Shown piece after piece: positions 6,966 to 14,473 of a stretch of 43,755 nucleotides of DNA (its first letter is position 1; each line of letters starts with the position of its first letter). The notes beneath the pieces were generated by a model, which saw only the letters and a list, made by a program, of their open reading frames with translations, made no database searches and had not been told where the DNA came from. The stretch spans positions 1 to 43,755 of the forward strand of contig DYJA01000056.1 in assembly GCA_020723345.1 (NCBI GenBank). The letters are read 5' to 3'. The translations under genes were made by a program, and so were the position numbers. Origin of the DNA: Candidatus Aquidulcis sp. (lineage in GTDB: Bacteria > Chloroflexota > Anaerolineae > UBA4142).

Positions 6966-7853
6966 ATGAGAAAAATCTTGTTTCGCGGTACTGCCACCGC
7001 GCTGATCACGCCCTTTCTTCCAAACGGCGAAGTAGATTGCGCCGGGCTGAAGCGAAACGTCGCGTTTCAAATCGAGAATGGGATTCAGGCATTGGTACCG
7101 CTCGGCACCACGGGCGAGACGCCAACGCTCGACGAAAAGGAACGCGAATCCGTGATGCGCGTCGTCGTCGAAACGGCGCGCGCGACGCACAAAAATATTC
7201 CGGTGATCATGGGCGCGGGCACCAACTCGACGAAGAAGACGATTGAAAACGCGAAGCACGCCGAAGCGTGGGGCGCGGACGCGGTATTGATCGTCACGCC
7301 GTACTACAACAAGCCGACCCAAGCCGGCATCGTCGCGCATTTTTCCGCCGTGAGCGCGGCGGTTAAAATTCCCATCATCGTCTACAACATCAAGAGCAGA
7401 ACCGGCACGAACATCGAGACGCCGACGATGCGGAAACTCGCGCAGTTGGAAAACATCATCGCGGTCAAGGAAGCCTCCGGCGACATCGCGCAAATGACGG
7501 ATGTGCTCGACCAGGTTCCCGACATCGCGGTTTATTCCGGCGATGACGCGATGACGCTGCCGCTGATCGCGTTGGGCGGATTGGGAATCATTTCAGTCGT
7601 GAGCAACTTGCTGCCGAGCCAAGTCGTCGCGATGACGAACGCGGCGTTGGACGGCGACATCGCGCGCGCGCGCAAGCTCCACTTTGATTTGCTGCCGATT
7701 TTCAAAGGCGCGTTCGTCGAGACGAATCCCGCTCCGATCAAGTACGCGATGAACAAGCGCGGGCTGGCGGCTGGCTCTCTGCGATTGCCCCTGGTCGAAA
7801 TGACGACAGAGAATCAAGCCAAACTCGATGCGATCCTGATGCAGTACCGCTGA
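6966..7853 (+). CDS. dapA: DapA/N-acetylneuraminate-lyase family protein, probable 4-hydroxy-tetrahydrodipicolinate synthase
   Basis: A 295-residue class I aldolase of full family length. GTTGE is at residues 47-51, TPYYNKPTQ at 111-119, the catalytic tyrosine Y140 in VYN, R145 in SRTG and the Schiff-base lysine K168 in AVKEASGD. True DapA enzymes condense pyruvate with aspartate semialdehyde. The YNxxSRTG stretch has lysine where YNVPSRTG is usual. Retention of the arginine favours genuine DapA, but the gene sits between subunits of an amino-acid transporter and near an oxidase of the D-hydroxyproline-dehydrogenase type. In the hydroxyproline pathway a DapA homologue works as a deaminase (LhpC/HypD). 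A catabolic lyase or deaminase role is therefore a serious alternative. Confidence 0.8.
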   Translation: MRKILFRGTATALITPFLPNGEVDCAGLKRNVAFQIENGIQALVPLGTTGETPTLDEKERESVMRVVVETARATHKNIPVIMGAGTNSTKKTIENAKHAEAWGADAVLIVTPYYNKPTQAGIVAHFSAVSAAVKIPIIVYNIKSRTGTNIETPTMRKLAQLENIIAVKEASGDIAQMTDVLDQVPDIAVYSGDDAMTLPLIALGGLGIISVVSNLLPSQVVAMTNAALDGDIARARKLHFDLLPIFKGAFVETNPAPIKYAMNKRGLAAGSLRLPLVEMTTENQAKLDAILMQYR

Positions 7854-7939
7854 TTGTCATTGCGAGGACGGTTTTTGTCCGAAGCAATCCCCAAATCGCG
7901 GCTTGGGGATTGCTTCGCAAAAAACGCTCGCAATGACAA
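7854..7939. repeat. Long hairpin repeat (CATTGCGAGG...CTCGCAATGAC type)
   Basis: The left arm contains TTGTCATTGCGAGG and GAAGCAATCCCCAA; the right arm contains TTGGGGATTGCTTCG and CGCTCGCAATGACAA. The block starts exactly after the dapA stop and ends 23 bases before livH. I recall sequences of this type as widespread dispersed repeats in unrelated bacteria; that recollection is unverified here. Confidence 0.75.
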
Positions 7940-7962
7940 GTCGCTCTCCCTCGGAATGCCGA

Positions 7963-8859
7963 ATGACCATTACACCTGAACTCTTGCTCAATTTCACCAT
8001 CGCCGGTTTGATGATCGGCGTGCTGTACGCGCTGATGGCGCTCGGGATCACTTTCATTTACAGCATCATGAAAATGATCAACTGGGCGATGGGCGAGTTC
8101 TACATGTTGGGCAGTTACGTCCAATGGGCGCTCGTCGTTTTTCTTTTGGGCGCGGATTATTGGTTCGTCGGTATTATCGGTTCGATGATCCTGGTTTTCG
8201 TCGTCGGCTTGATCGTGCAGCGCGTTCTCATCAGTCCGATGTTTACGTCGGGAATGGAACGCCGCGACGAGTACGGCACCGTCGTCACGATTGCGTTGTC
8301 GCTGTTCTTGCGAAACTTGATGACCGTGCTCAGCGGACCCGACACGCGCACGCCGGGCAGATTTCTTCCGCCGGTGACGCTCGGCACGCTGCCGGTGAGC
8401 GGCGACCGCTTTGCGGCATTCGTCGGCGCGCTCCTTTTGATCTTTTTGTTTTACTTGTTGCTGAACTACACCTGGGTCGGCATGGCGTTCAAAGCCAGTT
8501 CGCAAAATCGCGTTGGCGTGCAAACCGCCGGGATCAACATCTTGCGGATCGACCAAGCCGCGTTCGCCATCGGCGTGATGCTTGCCGCTGCGGCGGGCGC
8601 GCTGCTCGCGCCGGTCTTTTTGGTTTACCCGTCGAACGGCGCGATTGCCACCGTGAAAGGTTTCGAGATCATCATCATCGGCGGGATGGGGTCGATTCCC
8701 GGCGCGGTCCTCGGCGCGATCGCGCTTGGCTTGACCGAAAGTTTGGGATCGGTGTTCATCAGTTCGGGTTTGCGCGACGTGTTCGGCTTTGTGCTGTTGA
8801 TCATCATCTTGTTGATCAAACCAACCGGACTTTTTGGCGAGCGCGAGCGGCTGAGTTGA
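7963..8859 (+). CDS. livH: Branched-chain-type ABC transporter permease (LivH-like)
   Basis: A 298-residue integral membrane protein with about eight hydrophobic segments. The N-terminus has the LivH pattern GLMIGVLYALMALGITFIY and NWAMGEFYMLG; the C-terminal half has GFEIIIIGGMGSIPGAVLGA, the usual permease loop contacting the ATPase. ATG 7963 is chosen over the in-frame upstream start at 7903, which lies inside the repeat and would add a non-membrane tail. It forms the channel with LivM, powered by LivG and LivF, for the substrate caught by the lipoprotein at 5609. Confidence 0.9.
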   Translation: MTITPELLLNFTIAGLMIGVLYALMALGITFIYSIMKMINWAMGEFYMLGSYVQWALVVFLLGADYWFVGIIGSMILVFVVGLIVQRVLISPMFTSGMERRDEYGTVVTIALSLFLRNLMTVLSGPDTRTPGRFLPPVTLGTLPVSGDRFAAFVGALLLIFLFYLLLNYTWVGMAFKASSQNRVGVQTAGINILRIDQAAFAIGVMLAAAAGALLAPVFLVYPSNGAIATVKGFEIIIIGGMGSIPGAVLGAIALGLTESLGSVFISSGLRDVFGFVLLIIILLIKPTGLFGERERLS

Positions 8860-8866
8860 CGCAATA

Positions 8867-9562
8867 ATGACAGACGCACCTCTGGGCATTCTGATGTTGG
8901 ATACCCGCTTTCCGCGTATTCCCGGCGATGTGGGAAATCCACTCTCGTATCCATTTCCAATCCTGAAGAAAATTGTCCCCGGCGCAACTGTCGCCAAAGT
9001 TCTTTTTGGCGACGCGGCGGATTTGCTCGATCAGTTTGTCGCGGCGGCGCGCGAACTCGAACAGCAAGGCGCGATTGCGCTCACGAGCAGTTGCGGATTT
9101 CTATCGCCGCTGCAAAAACCAATCGCCGACGCGGTGCGCGTGCCGGTGTTTCTCTCGTCGCTGTCTCAAGTCCCACTCGCGCACACGTTGACCCAGGGGC
9201 GGATCGGCATTCTCACCGCGAACACGGCGAATGTGACCCAGGTTGTGCTGACGAGCGCGGGAATCGCGCCGCCGATCAAAATTGCGCTTGCGGGATTGGA
9301 AAACAGCGACGCGTTTCGCAGCGCGATTCTTTCCGATGGTACGCAACTGGACAAAGAGCAAATCGAAAAGGACGTCGTCGCGCTGGCAAGCGATCTCCTC
9401 GCGCGGCATCGCGATCTCTCCGCGTTTGTCTTCGAATGTCACAACTTGCCGCCGTACACGCGAGCCGTCCAAGCGGCAACGCGCAAACCGGTTTTCGATA
9501 TTGTGTCGTTTGCGAACTGGGTTTATCGCGCGATCACAAGCGGCGGATTCCCGCGCGCGTAA
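8867..9562 (+). CDS. Aspartate/glutamate (Asp/Glu/hydantoin) racemase family protein
   Basis: A 231-residue cytoplasmic protein seven bases after livH. It carries the paired cysteines expected for a cofactor-independent racemase or related enzyme: C76 in TSSCGF and C191 in FECHNLPPY. GRIGILTANT (111-120) marks the second lobe. Families with this fold include aspartate racemase, hydantoin racemase, maleate isomerase and arylmalonate decarboxylase, so the exact reaction is open. Its position between livH and livG suggests it acts on the imported compound or its first product, perhaps switching stereochemistry before or after the DapA-like step. Subfamily assignment would need a tree. Confidence 0.75.
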   Translation: MTDAPLGILMLDTRFPRIPGDVGNPLSYPFPILKKIVPGATVAKVLFGDAADLLDQFVAAARELEQQGAIALTSSCGFLSPLQKPIADAVRVPVFLSSLSQVPLAHTLTQGRIGILTANTANVTQVVLTSAGIAPPIKIALAGLENSDAFRSAILSDGTQLDKEQIEKDVVALASDLLARHRDLSAFVFECHNLPPYTRAVQAATRKPVFDIVSFANWVYRAITSGGFPRA

Positions 9563-9567
9563 TCAGC

Positions 9568-9594
9568 CACAGGGAACACAGGGAACACAGGGAA
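9568..9594. repeat. Three perfect tandem copies of CACAGGGAA
   Basis: Nine-base unit repeated three times directly upstream of livG; the purine run that follows supplies its ribosome-binding region. It looks like one arm of the word-type repeats seen in other gaps (compare CACAGAGA words at 15509-15578), without a matching second arm. Confidence 0.8.
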
Positions 9595-9598
9595 AAAG

Positions 9599-10336
9599 AT
9601 GGAACCAATCATCGAGACGCGTAACCTGACCCGTCGTTTCGGCGGGTTGGTCGCGGTGAACGAAATGAATCTTGCCATCGAGCGCGGCGAAGTGCGCGGC
9701 TTGATCGGACCCAACGGCTCCGGCAAGACCACGCTGATCAATTTGATCTCCGGCGTGTACGAGCCAACCTCCGGCGACGTACTTTTCAATGGAAAAAGCA
9801 TCGCGGGCTGGAGTCCCAATCGCATCGCGAATTACGGCTTGCTCCGCTCGTTTCAGGTGCCGCGCCTGTTCGGCAGTATGAGCGTGATGGAAAACATGCT
9901 GATCGCGCGCTTTGCCGATTTTCGTCTCGACTATCGCAAAGATTATGATGGCGCGACAGAAAAAGCGCAGCAACTCCTCGAAATGGCAGAACTCGATCCG
10001 CTGCGCGACAAACCGGCGAAGATTCTTTCCGGCGGGCAGAAAGCGCTCTTGCAAATCGTACGCGGCTTTATGGTGGACAACATCTCTGTGTATCTCCTCG
10101 ACGAGCCGTTCGCTGGCGTCAACGTCGTCGTCAAAGAAACGATCATGAAAGTGATCGAACAGATGCGCCAAGCTGGCGTGACTTTCCTCCTGGTCAGCCA
10201 CGAAATGGCGTCGGTGCGGCGAATGTGTTCGCGCGTGACTGTCATGGCGCAAGGCGCGCGGATCGCGGAAGGAAGCATGGAAGAGGTCGCCGCCAATCCG
10301 CAAGTGATCGACGCCTACCTGGGAGGGAAAAAGTGA
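9599..10336 (+). CDS. livG: ABC transporter ATP-binding protein (LivG-like)
   Basis: A 245-residue ATPase. Walker A GPNGSGKT is at residues 37-44, the signature LSGGQ at about 142-146, Walker B VYLLDEPF, and the switch histidine in LLVSHEM. The RNLTRRFGGLVAVNEMNLAIERGEV opening is typical of LivG. It hydrolyses ATP on the cytoplasmic face to drive LivH/LivM. The next gene, livF, starts in a GTGA overlap with this stop, so the two ATPases are translationally coupled. Confidence 0.92.
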   Translation: MEPIIETRNLTRRFGGLVAVNEMNLAIERGEVRGLIGPNGSGKTTLINLISGVYEPTSGDVLFNGKSIAGWSPNRIANYGLLRSFQVPRLFGSMSVMENMLIARFADFRLDYRKDYDGATEKAQQLLEMAELDPLRDKPAKILSGGQKALLQIVRGFMVDNISVYLLDEPFAGVNVVVKETIMKVIEQMRQAGVTFLLVSHEMASVRRMCSRVTVMAQGARIAEGSMEEVAANPQVIDAYLGGKK

Positions 10337-11058
10337 ACCTCCAAGTGGATAACGTCATCGCCGGATATCAAGAAGGCATTGATATTCTGAACAACATCTC
10401 GTTGATGGTGAAACCGGAGTCGGTTGCGATCATCATCGGTCCGAATGGCGCGGGCAAGTCCACACTGCTCAAGACGATTTATGGTTTTCTACGACCGCGC
10501 AGCGGCGCGATCCGTTTTGGCGATCGCGGCATCGCGACGATGCCGCCGCACGAGATCAAGCATCTGGGAATCAGTTACATTCCGCAAGAGTTCAACATCT
10601 TTCCGCAGTTGACGGTCGAACAAAATCTGCGAATGGGCGCGTGGATTTTTCGGAACGATAAAGCGCGTCTCGCCCGGCAACTCGATCACACGTACGAAAT
10701 TTTTCCCGCGCTCAAACGATTCAGCAAAACGCGCGCGAACACGCTCAGCGGCGGACAACTGCGGATGCTTTCGATTGCCAAAGAAGTGATGACGAGTCCA
10801 AAGTTGATGTTGGTGGACGAGCCGACCGCGGGTTTGTCGCCCAAAGTTGCGACGGAGGCGTACGAGTTTCTGATTCAAACGCAGCGCGCGCTCAAATCGG
10901 CGATGCTCTTGGTCGATCACAACATGGAAGAAGCCATCGAACTTGCCGACTATGTTTACGTCGTGGACATGGGACGCGTGCGCGTGCATGGACCCCGGTC
11001 GGAATTCGACGCGGCGCGCCTGCGCCAAATCATCCAAGATTGCCTGCTCGGGGTGTGA
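10333..11058 (+). CDS. livF: ABC transporter ATP-binding protein (LivF-like)
   Basis: A 241-residue ATPase starting at GTG 10333, which overlaps the livG stop by four bases; GGGAGGG at 10321-10327 is its ribosome-binding site. Walker A GPNGAGKS is at residues 36-43, signature LSGGQLRML, Walker B LMLVDEPTAGLSP, and the switch histidine in LLVDHNMEEA. The open frame extends upstream to 10225 inside livG, but that part is only the shadow of livG. It pairs with LivG as the second ATPase. Confidence 0.92.
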   Translation: MNLQVDNVIAGYQEGIDILNNISLMVKPESVAIIIGPNGAGKSTLLKTIYGFLRPRSGAIRFGDRGIATMPPHEIKHLGISYIPQEFNIFPQLTVEQNLRMGAWIFRNDKARLARQLDHTYEIFPALKRFSKTRANTLSGGQLRMLSIAKEVMTSPKLMLVDEPTAGLSPKVATEAYEFLIQTQRALKSAMLLVDHNMEEAIELADYVYVVDMGRVRVHGPRSEFDAARLRQIIQDCLLGV

Positions 11059-11066
11059 GGATCGAA

Positions 11067-12047
11067 ATGCAAAAACGATGGGCGCACTTGAAGAACGCCA
11101 ATTATCTGCTCGCCGGACTGATCGTGATCGGGCTCGCGATTGCTCCGGCGTGGCTGGGCGACTACGCCAAACACATCGTCATTCTCAGTTTGTATTACGT
11201 GATCATGGCAGCAAGTTGGAATTTGTTGGCAGGATACACCGGACAGTTTTCTCTCGCGCATCAATCTTTTGCCGCGCTGGGTGGTTACGCGTCCGGTCTG
11301 CTGATTCTCTACTTCAAAGTTCCACTCGTCGTCGGATTCCTCGCCGCCATCGTTACGACGATGCTCACCGGATATTTTCTGGGTCGGCTGGTTTTGAAAA
11401 TGCGCGGCATTTACCTCGCCGTCGCCACCTGGGCATTCTCCGAGTCGTTTCGTCTGACGATTGCGGCAGCGTACACGTACACGCGCGGCGATCAGGGATT
11501 GCCGGTTCCGCCGCTCTTTCAATCGTTGAATCCGATTTGGTATTATTATCTTTTTCTCGCGCTCACCGTCGTCCTGCTACTCGTGATGTATCTCGTTCTC
11601 AAATCGCCGATTGGTTCTTTTCTGCGCGCGATCAAAGACGACGAACTTGCCGCAATGGCGCTGGGCGTGGACACGGTCAAGTGGAAACTGTTCATCATGA
11701 CGTTTGCCAGCACGATCGCGGGAATTGCCGGTTTCTTTTACGCGCATTACATCGTCATTCTGTCGCCGGTCATGCTCTCGTTCAACGAAATCGGCAAGAT
11801 CGTGATCATGGTCGTGTTCGGCGGCTTGGGCACATTTGTCGGACCGCTGATCGGCGCGCCGGTGATCGTGATTCTTTCGGAGTTGATGCGCGATCTGGCG
11901 GAGTGGAACATGGTGTTTTACTCGCTCTGCGTCATCGTCATCATGCGAACGTACCGCGAAGGGATCGCCAGTTTGGCGCGCCGCGTTTTGGAGCGATTCG
12001 GGATGCGTAGAAAAATTGCGCTTGCCAACGACAAGCCCACGCCATGA
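11067..12047 (+). CDS. livM: Branched-chain-type ABC transporter permease (LivM-like)
   Basis: A 326-residue membrane protein with about nine to ten hydrophobic segments. LivM hallmarks are SWNLLAGYTGQFSLAHQSFA, the cytoplasmic SPIGSFLRAIKDDELAAMALG motif and VIMVVFGGLGTFVGPLIGAP. The start is ATG 11067, eight bases after the livF stop, with AGGA before it. It is the last gene of the operon; a GC-rich hairpin follows at 12110-12130. It completes the five-part transporter. Confidence 0.92.
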   Translation: MQKRWAHLKNANYLLAGLIVIGLAIAPAWLGDYAKHIVILSLYYVIMAASWNLLAGYTGQFSLAHQSFAALGGYASGLLILYFKVPLVVGFLAAIVTTMLTGYFLGRLVLKMRGIYLAVATWAFSESFRLTIAAAYTYTRGDQGLPVPPLFQSLNPIWYYYLFLALTVVLLLVMYLVLKSPIGSFLRAIKDDELAAMALGVDTVKWKLFIMTFASTIAGIAGFFYAHYIVILSPVMLSFNEIGKIVIMVVFGGLGTFVGPLIGAPVIVILSELMRDLAEWNMVFYSLCVIVIMRTYREGIASLARRVLERFGMRRKIALANDKPTP

Positions 12048-12109
12048 GGAATCGAAAATGCAACTTGCAGAACGAGTCATGCAGCGATGATATGATCGAT
12101 CAAACCGTC

Positions 12110-12130
12110 GGGCGCGTTTTGGACGCGCCC
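12110..12130. terminator. GC-rich hairpin after livM, possible terminator
   Basis: GGGCGCGT (12110-12117) pairs with ACGCGCCC (12123-12130) around a five-base loop, 62 bases after the livM stop. No T-run follows, so it would not be a standard intrinsic terminator. Confidence 0.4.
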
Positions 12131-12154
12131 GGGATGCGCTTGCAAGGAATGTAG

Positions 12155-12553
12155 CCCATTGCGCCGTATCGCGCGGTGGATGTTTTTAAATCCACAGACG
12201 CGTCCGCGGACGCGGTGGACTTTTCCGAGATTCGCGGACAAGAACACGTCAAGCGCGCGCTCGATGTCTTCGATTCTGCCCGCGCTCGCGCTCGAAGAAT
12301 CGCTCGAAATCACGCGGATCTATTCCGTGAACGACATGTTGCCGATGGATTCGCCGCTGGTGCGGCATCGACCGTTCCGCGCGCCGCATCACACGATCTC
12401 GCACGCGGGCTGGGTCGGCGGCGGACGCTGGCGCCGTCCCGGCGAGATCTCGCTCGCGCATCGCGGCGTGTTGTTTCTCGACGAACTCCCCGAATTCGAT
12501 TCGCGCTCGCTTGAGTAATGCGCCAGCCGCTCGACAACAAAATCCGTGCGTAA
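12155..12553 (+). pseudogene. Decayed YifB/ComM-type Mg-chelatase-like AAA ATPase fragment
   Basis: Three pieces of one family appear in order but in different frames. Piece 1 (about 12155-12265): [10 protein letters not shown] ... [18 protein letters not shown]. Piece 2 (about 12265-12515): [57 protein letters not shown]. Piece 3 (12518-12550): MRQPLDNKI. Between pieces 1 and 2 the segment that should hold the Walker A (GPPGxGKT) is missing, about 20 codons. Between pieces 2 and 3 one base appears lost, creating a TAA. The N-terminal Lon-like domain and the C-terminus are absent. YifB/ComM proteins are ATPases linked to DNA processing and transformation. This copy cannot work; it is either a dead remnant or the end of an old rearrangement. 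Confidence 0.8.
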
Positions 12554-12762
12554 CGACTTGCAGTGTTTCAACTTGAGCACATTGACGACATTAGCGAAGT
12601 TTCTGCTCGCAAACACCACGATTCCTGCGGCGAAATCAAACAGCCATCAGATCCTTCATCCGTGAATTTGAAAATCACACGCGCCGGTCTGTTAACGCGG
12701 TCACTGAGTGTCAAAAGTCGCCTGTGCGTTGCGCAATGGGCAAGTTGAACCCACACCAAGTC
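12554..12762. other. Gene-free stretch between convergent operons
   Basis: No coding region with family resemblance, hairpin or promoter is visible here. A stretch near 12580-12620 reading LTTLAKFLLA in one frame could be a further degraded piece of the same AAA ATPase (compare LTFPANFMLV in the family), but this is too weak to assign. Confidence 0.4.
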
Positions 12763-13362
12763 TTAGAGATGTTCGAGCCGGGCGACATCCAGCACGAAAA
12801 TTGTTGCAACCGGCTCGTTCGTCGGATTCATTTTGCAGACCCGCCGGATTTGCTCCACGATCGAGTCTACGCGTTCCGCGCGCACACCGCTGAGGATGGT
12901 CGCGTTGCCGCGCCGCCAGAAACCGCCGGTCGTGCTGATCAGGGTCGCGCGATAACTCCAATCGGTCAGTGTTTCGATGAGTTTCCCTGCTTGTTCTTGC
13001 GCGACGATGGCGAGGATCATGTGCAGCGCGCCTGGCTCGCTCGGCGCGCGCTGTGAGTCCACGATTACGCGAGCCGCGCCCCAGTGTACATAGCGCGTCA
13101 CGGGAAATACGAAAATCGTCGCGCCGCCGACAATCGTCCCTGCGGGTACGGTTCGCTTGTGGCAACACATCTTGAGCAAACCCAGCGCGCGCTCGACCTC
13201 GCCCGCGCGCAAGCCAATGAGCAGCGTGACATTGCGCGCGCGCAAAAAGCCGCCCACGCTCGCGATCAGTGTGACCGCAAAACCCGCGCGGTTGAGCGCG
13301 CCGATTGCCGCGTCGGCGTCTTCGCGTTGGATGATCGCCAGCGCGAGCGCATCAATCTCCAT
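12763..13362 (-). CDS. Tandem cyclic-di-AMP receptor (DarA/PstA-type PII-like) protein
   Basis: A 199-residue protein made of two copies of the PII-like c-di-AMP receptor domain. Domain 1 (about 5-92) has ALAIIQREDADAAIGAL and ASVGGFLRARNVTLLIG; domain 2 (about 113-199) has MILAIVAQEQAGKLIETL and STTGGFWRRGNATILSG. The GGF plus GN-T-L-(I/S)-G pattern is the family signature. Usual members are single domains of about 110 residues that trimerise and bind c-di-AMP between subunits. A fused pair breaks the simple trimer symmetry. The ATG overlaps the upstream C45 gene by 11 bases, so the two are co-translated. Ligand binding is inferred. Nothing in the window makes or degrades c-di-AMP. Confidence 0.75.
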   Translation of the reverse strand: MEIDALALAIIQREDADAAIGALNRAGFAVTLIASVGGFLRARNVTLLIGLRAGEVERALGLLKMCCHKRTVPAGTIVGGATIFVFPVTRYVHWGAARVIVDSQRAPSEPGALHMILAIVAQEQAGKLIETLTDWSYRATLISTTGGFWRRGNATILSGVRAERVDSIVEQIRRVCKMNPTNEPVATIFVLDVARLEHL

Positions 13363-14413
13363 TTAAGGTGTACCTCTCGTAACTGCCCTGGCAGGGCCAG
13401 CCATTGCAAAACAAGAGTTGCCGCCGCGCGGGGAGATAAATCGCGGCGGAGATCGTGTCCGCATCGTTGATCGGACGATGGCGGCAAAGCGCGGTCGCGC
13501 CGTGATGCGCCGCGATCCGCTTGGCGTGCGCCACGTCCAGCGCGCCGCGCGCCTGCTCGAGCAACGCGCGCGCGATTTCATAACGCGCGCGCGTCTCGTC
13601 GTAGGTCGTGCTGTTCCGCAAAACGTTTGCGTCGCGCAACTCCGCGCTGACGAAATGATTCGTGGCAACGACGATGTCTTGAAGCGGCGTAATGAAACCG
13701 CACACGCGAAATCCATTTTCGACTACCGCGCACTCACCGTCAGCGTCTGCCAGAATCAGATTGCCCGCGCCCATACAGCGGACACTTTTCAAGTACGCCA
13801 GCGCGTCTGCCGTACTCGCGCAGCGTTCCAAAATGTTCATCATCAGCGTAAAGCGCGCCAAGCCAGGTCCCAAATCGCGCGACGACACGTGCGTATCGGC
13901 GATGGCTAGCCCGCGCTCGTTCATTCCGGAACTGAACACGCCTGGACTACCCGCGCTCGTCACATAAATGGAACGATAGCCCTCGCGCAGCGCGGCGTAG
14001 GCGATCACGCGCAGCGGGATGTGTCCCTCGTAGTAATCGCGATTCTTGACGAGGATCGGCGCGCCGTCGCGCGTGGCTGAGCGCGATGCCGCCCAAACCG
14101 TACATCCTTCGGGCTGCGTCTTGGCAAGCAGCAGGTCTTCGAGGTACGACGCGGCGACGTACTGAAACAATCGCTCGAGCGGAATTTGCAGTGCGTCCGC
14201 GATGCCCTCCACCATCATCAGCGTCGAGCGCGCGTGCGTCTCCCACACGCGTTTCACTTCGTCCAAGACCGGCATATCCAAGCCGCCGGTCCGCGTCAGC
14301 GCTTCCAACCGCGCGCCGATGGTCGTCAAAATCAAAGGACGCAGGTCACAGACCTGCTTCCCGTGTTGCAACCCCATCTGATAATGATCGCCGTGCAGTG
14401 ATAATACTTTCAT
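13352..14413 (-). CDS. C45-family peptidase/acyltransferase (acyl-CoA:6-aminopenicillanate acyltransferase-like)
   Basis: A 353-residue Ntn-hydrolase. The opening GDHYQMGLQHGKQV matches the N-terminal part of this family. The nucleophile is probably C104 in EGCTVWAA, where autocleavage would expose the cysteine. NRDYYEGH and SAGSPGVFSSGMNERGLAIADT follow, then a GAGNLILADADGECAVVE region near residue 230. Members cleave or transfer acyl groups on amide nitrogens (N-acyl amino acids, penicillin-type compounds). ATG 14413 is chosen over the in-frame TTG at 14437. It follows oppF and could hydrolyse the imported peptide or N-acyl compound in the cytoplasm. The substrate is unknown. Confidence 0.75.
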   Translation of the reverse strand: MKVLSLHGDHYQMGLQHGKQVCDLRPLILTTIGARLEALTRTGGLDMPVLDEVKRVWETHARSTLMMVEGIADALQIPLERLFQYVAASYLEDLLLAKTQPEGCTVWAASRSATRDGAPILVKNRDYYEGHIPLRVIAYAALREGYRSIYVTSAGSPGVFSSGMNERGLAIADTHVSSRDLGPGLARFTLMMNILERCASTADALAYLKSVRCMGAGNLILADADGECAVVENGFRVCGFITPLQDIVVATNHFVSAELRDANVLRNSTTYDETRARYEIARALLEQARGALDVAHAKRIAAHHGATALCRHRPINDADTISAAIYLPARRQLLFCNGWPCQGSYERYTLNGD

Positions 14414-14437
14414 CTTGCAAGCAACATTGATCCGCAA

Positions 14438-14458
14438 GGGCGCAATTCAATTGCGCCC
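14438..14458. repeat. Compact perfect hairpin GGGCGCAATT/AATTGCGCCC
   Basis: Ten-base arms around a single C, just 15 bases before the oppF stop codon region and directly upstream of the C45 gene. The arms must open in the middle to fold. It may be a miniature repeat element or an mRNA-processing stem between oppF and the C45 gene. Confidence 0.7.
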
Positions 14459-14473
14459 CCTACGGTGGATGAA

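Noticed and set aside
5390-7009. 539-residue open frame on the minus strand across the binding protein and dapA
   Set aside because: It is antisense to two genes with clear family motifs, has no ribosome-binding site or recognisable domain, and is typical of long shadow frames in GC-rich DNA. The same holds for 194-1312 (plus), 7738-8997 (minus) and 26858-27982 (minus).
12400-12620. Possible ribosomal protein L4 remnant on the minus strand (RNFANVVNVLKL...)
   Set aside because: The resemblance is short and overlaps the YifB remnant, which gives a much stronger and ordered match on the plus strand.
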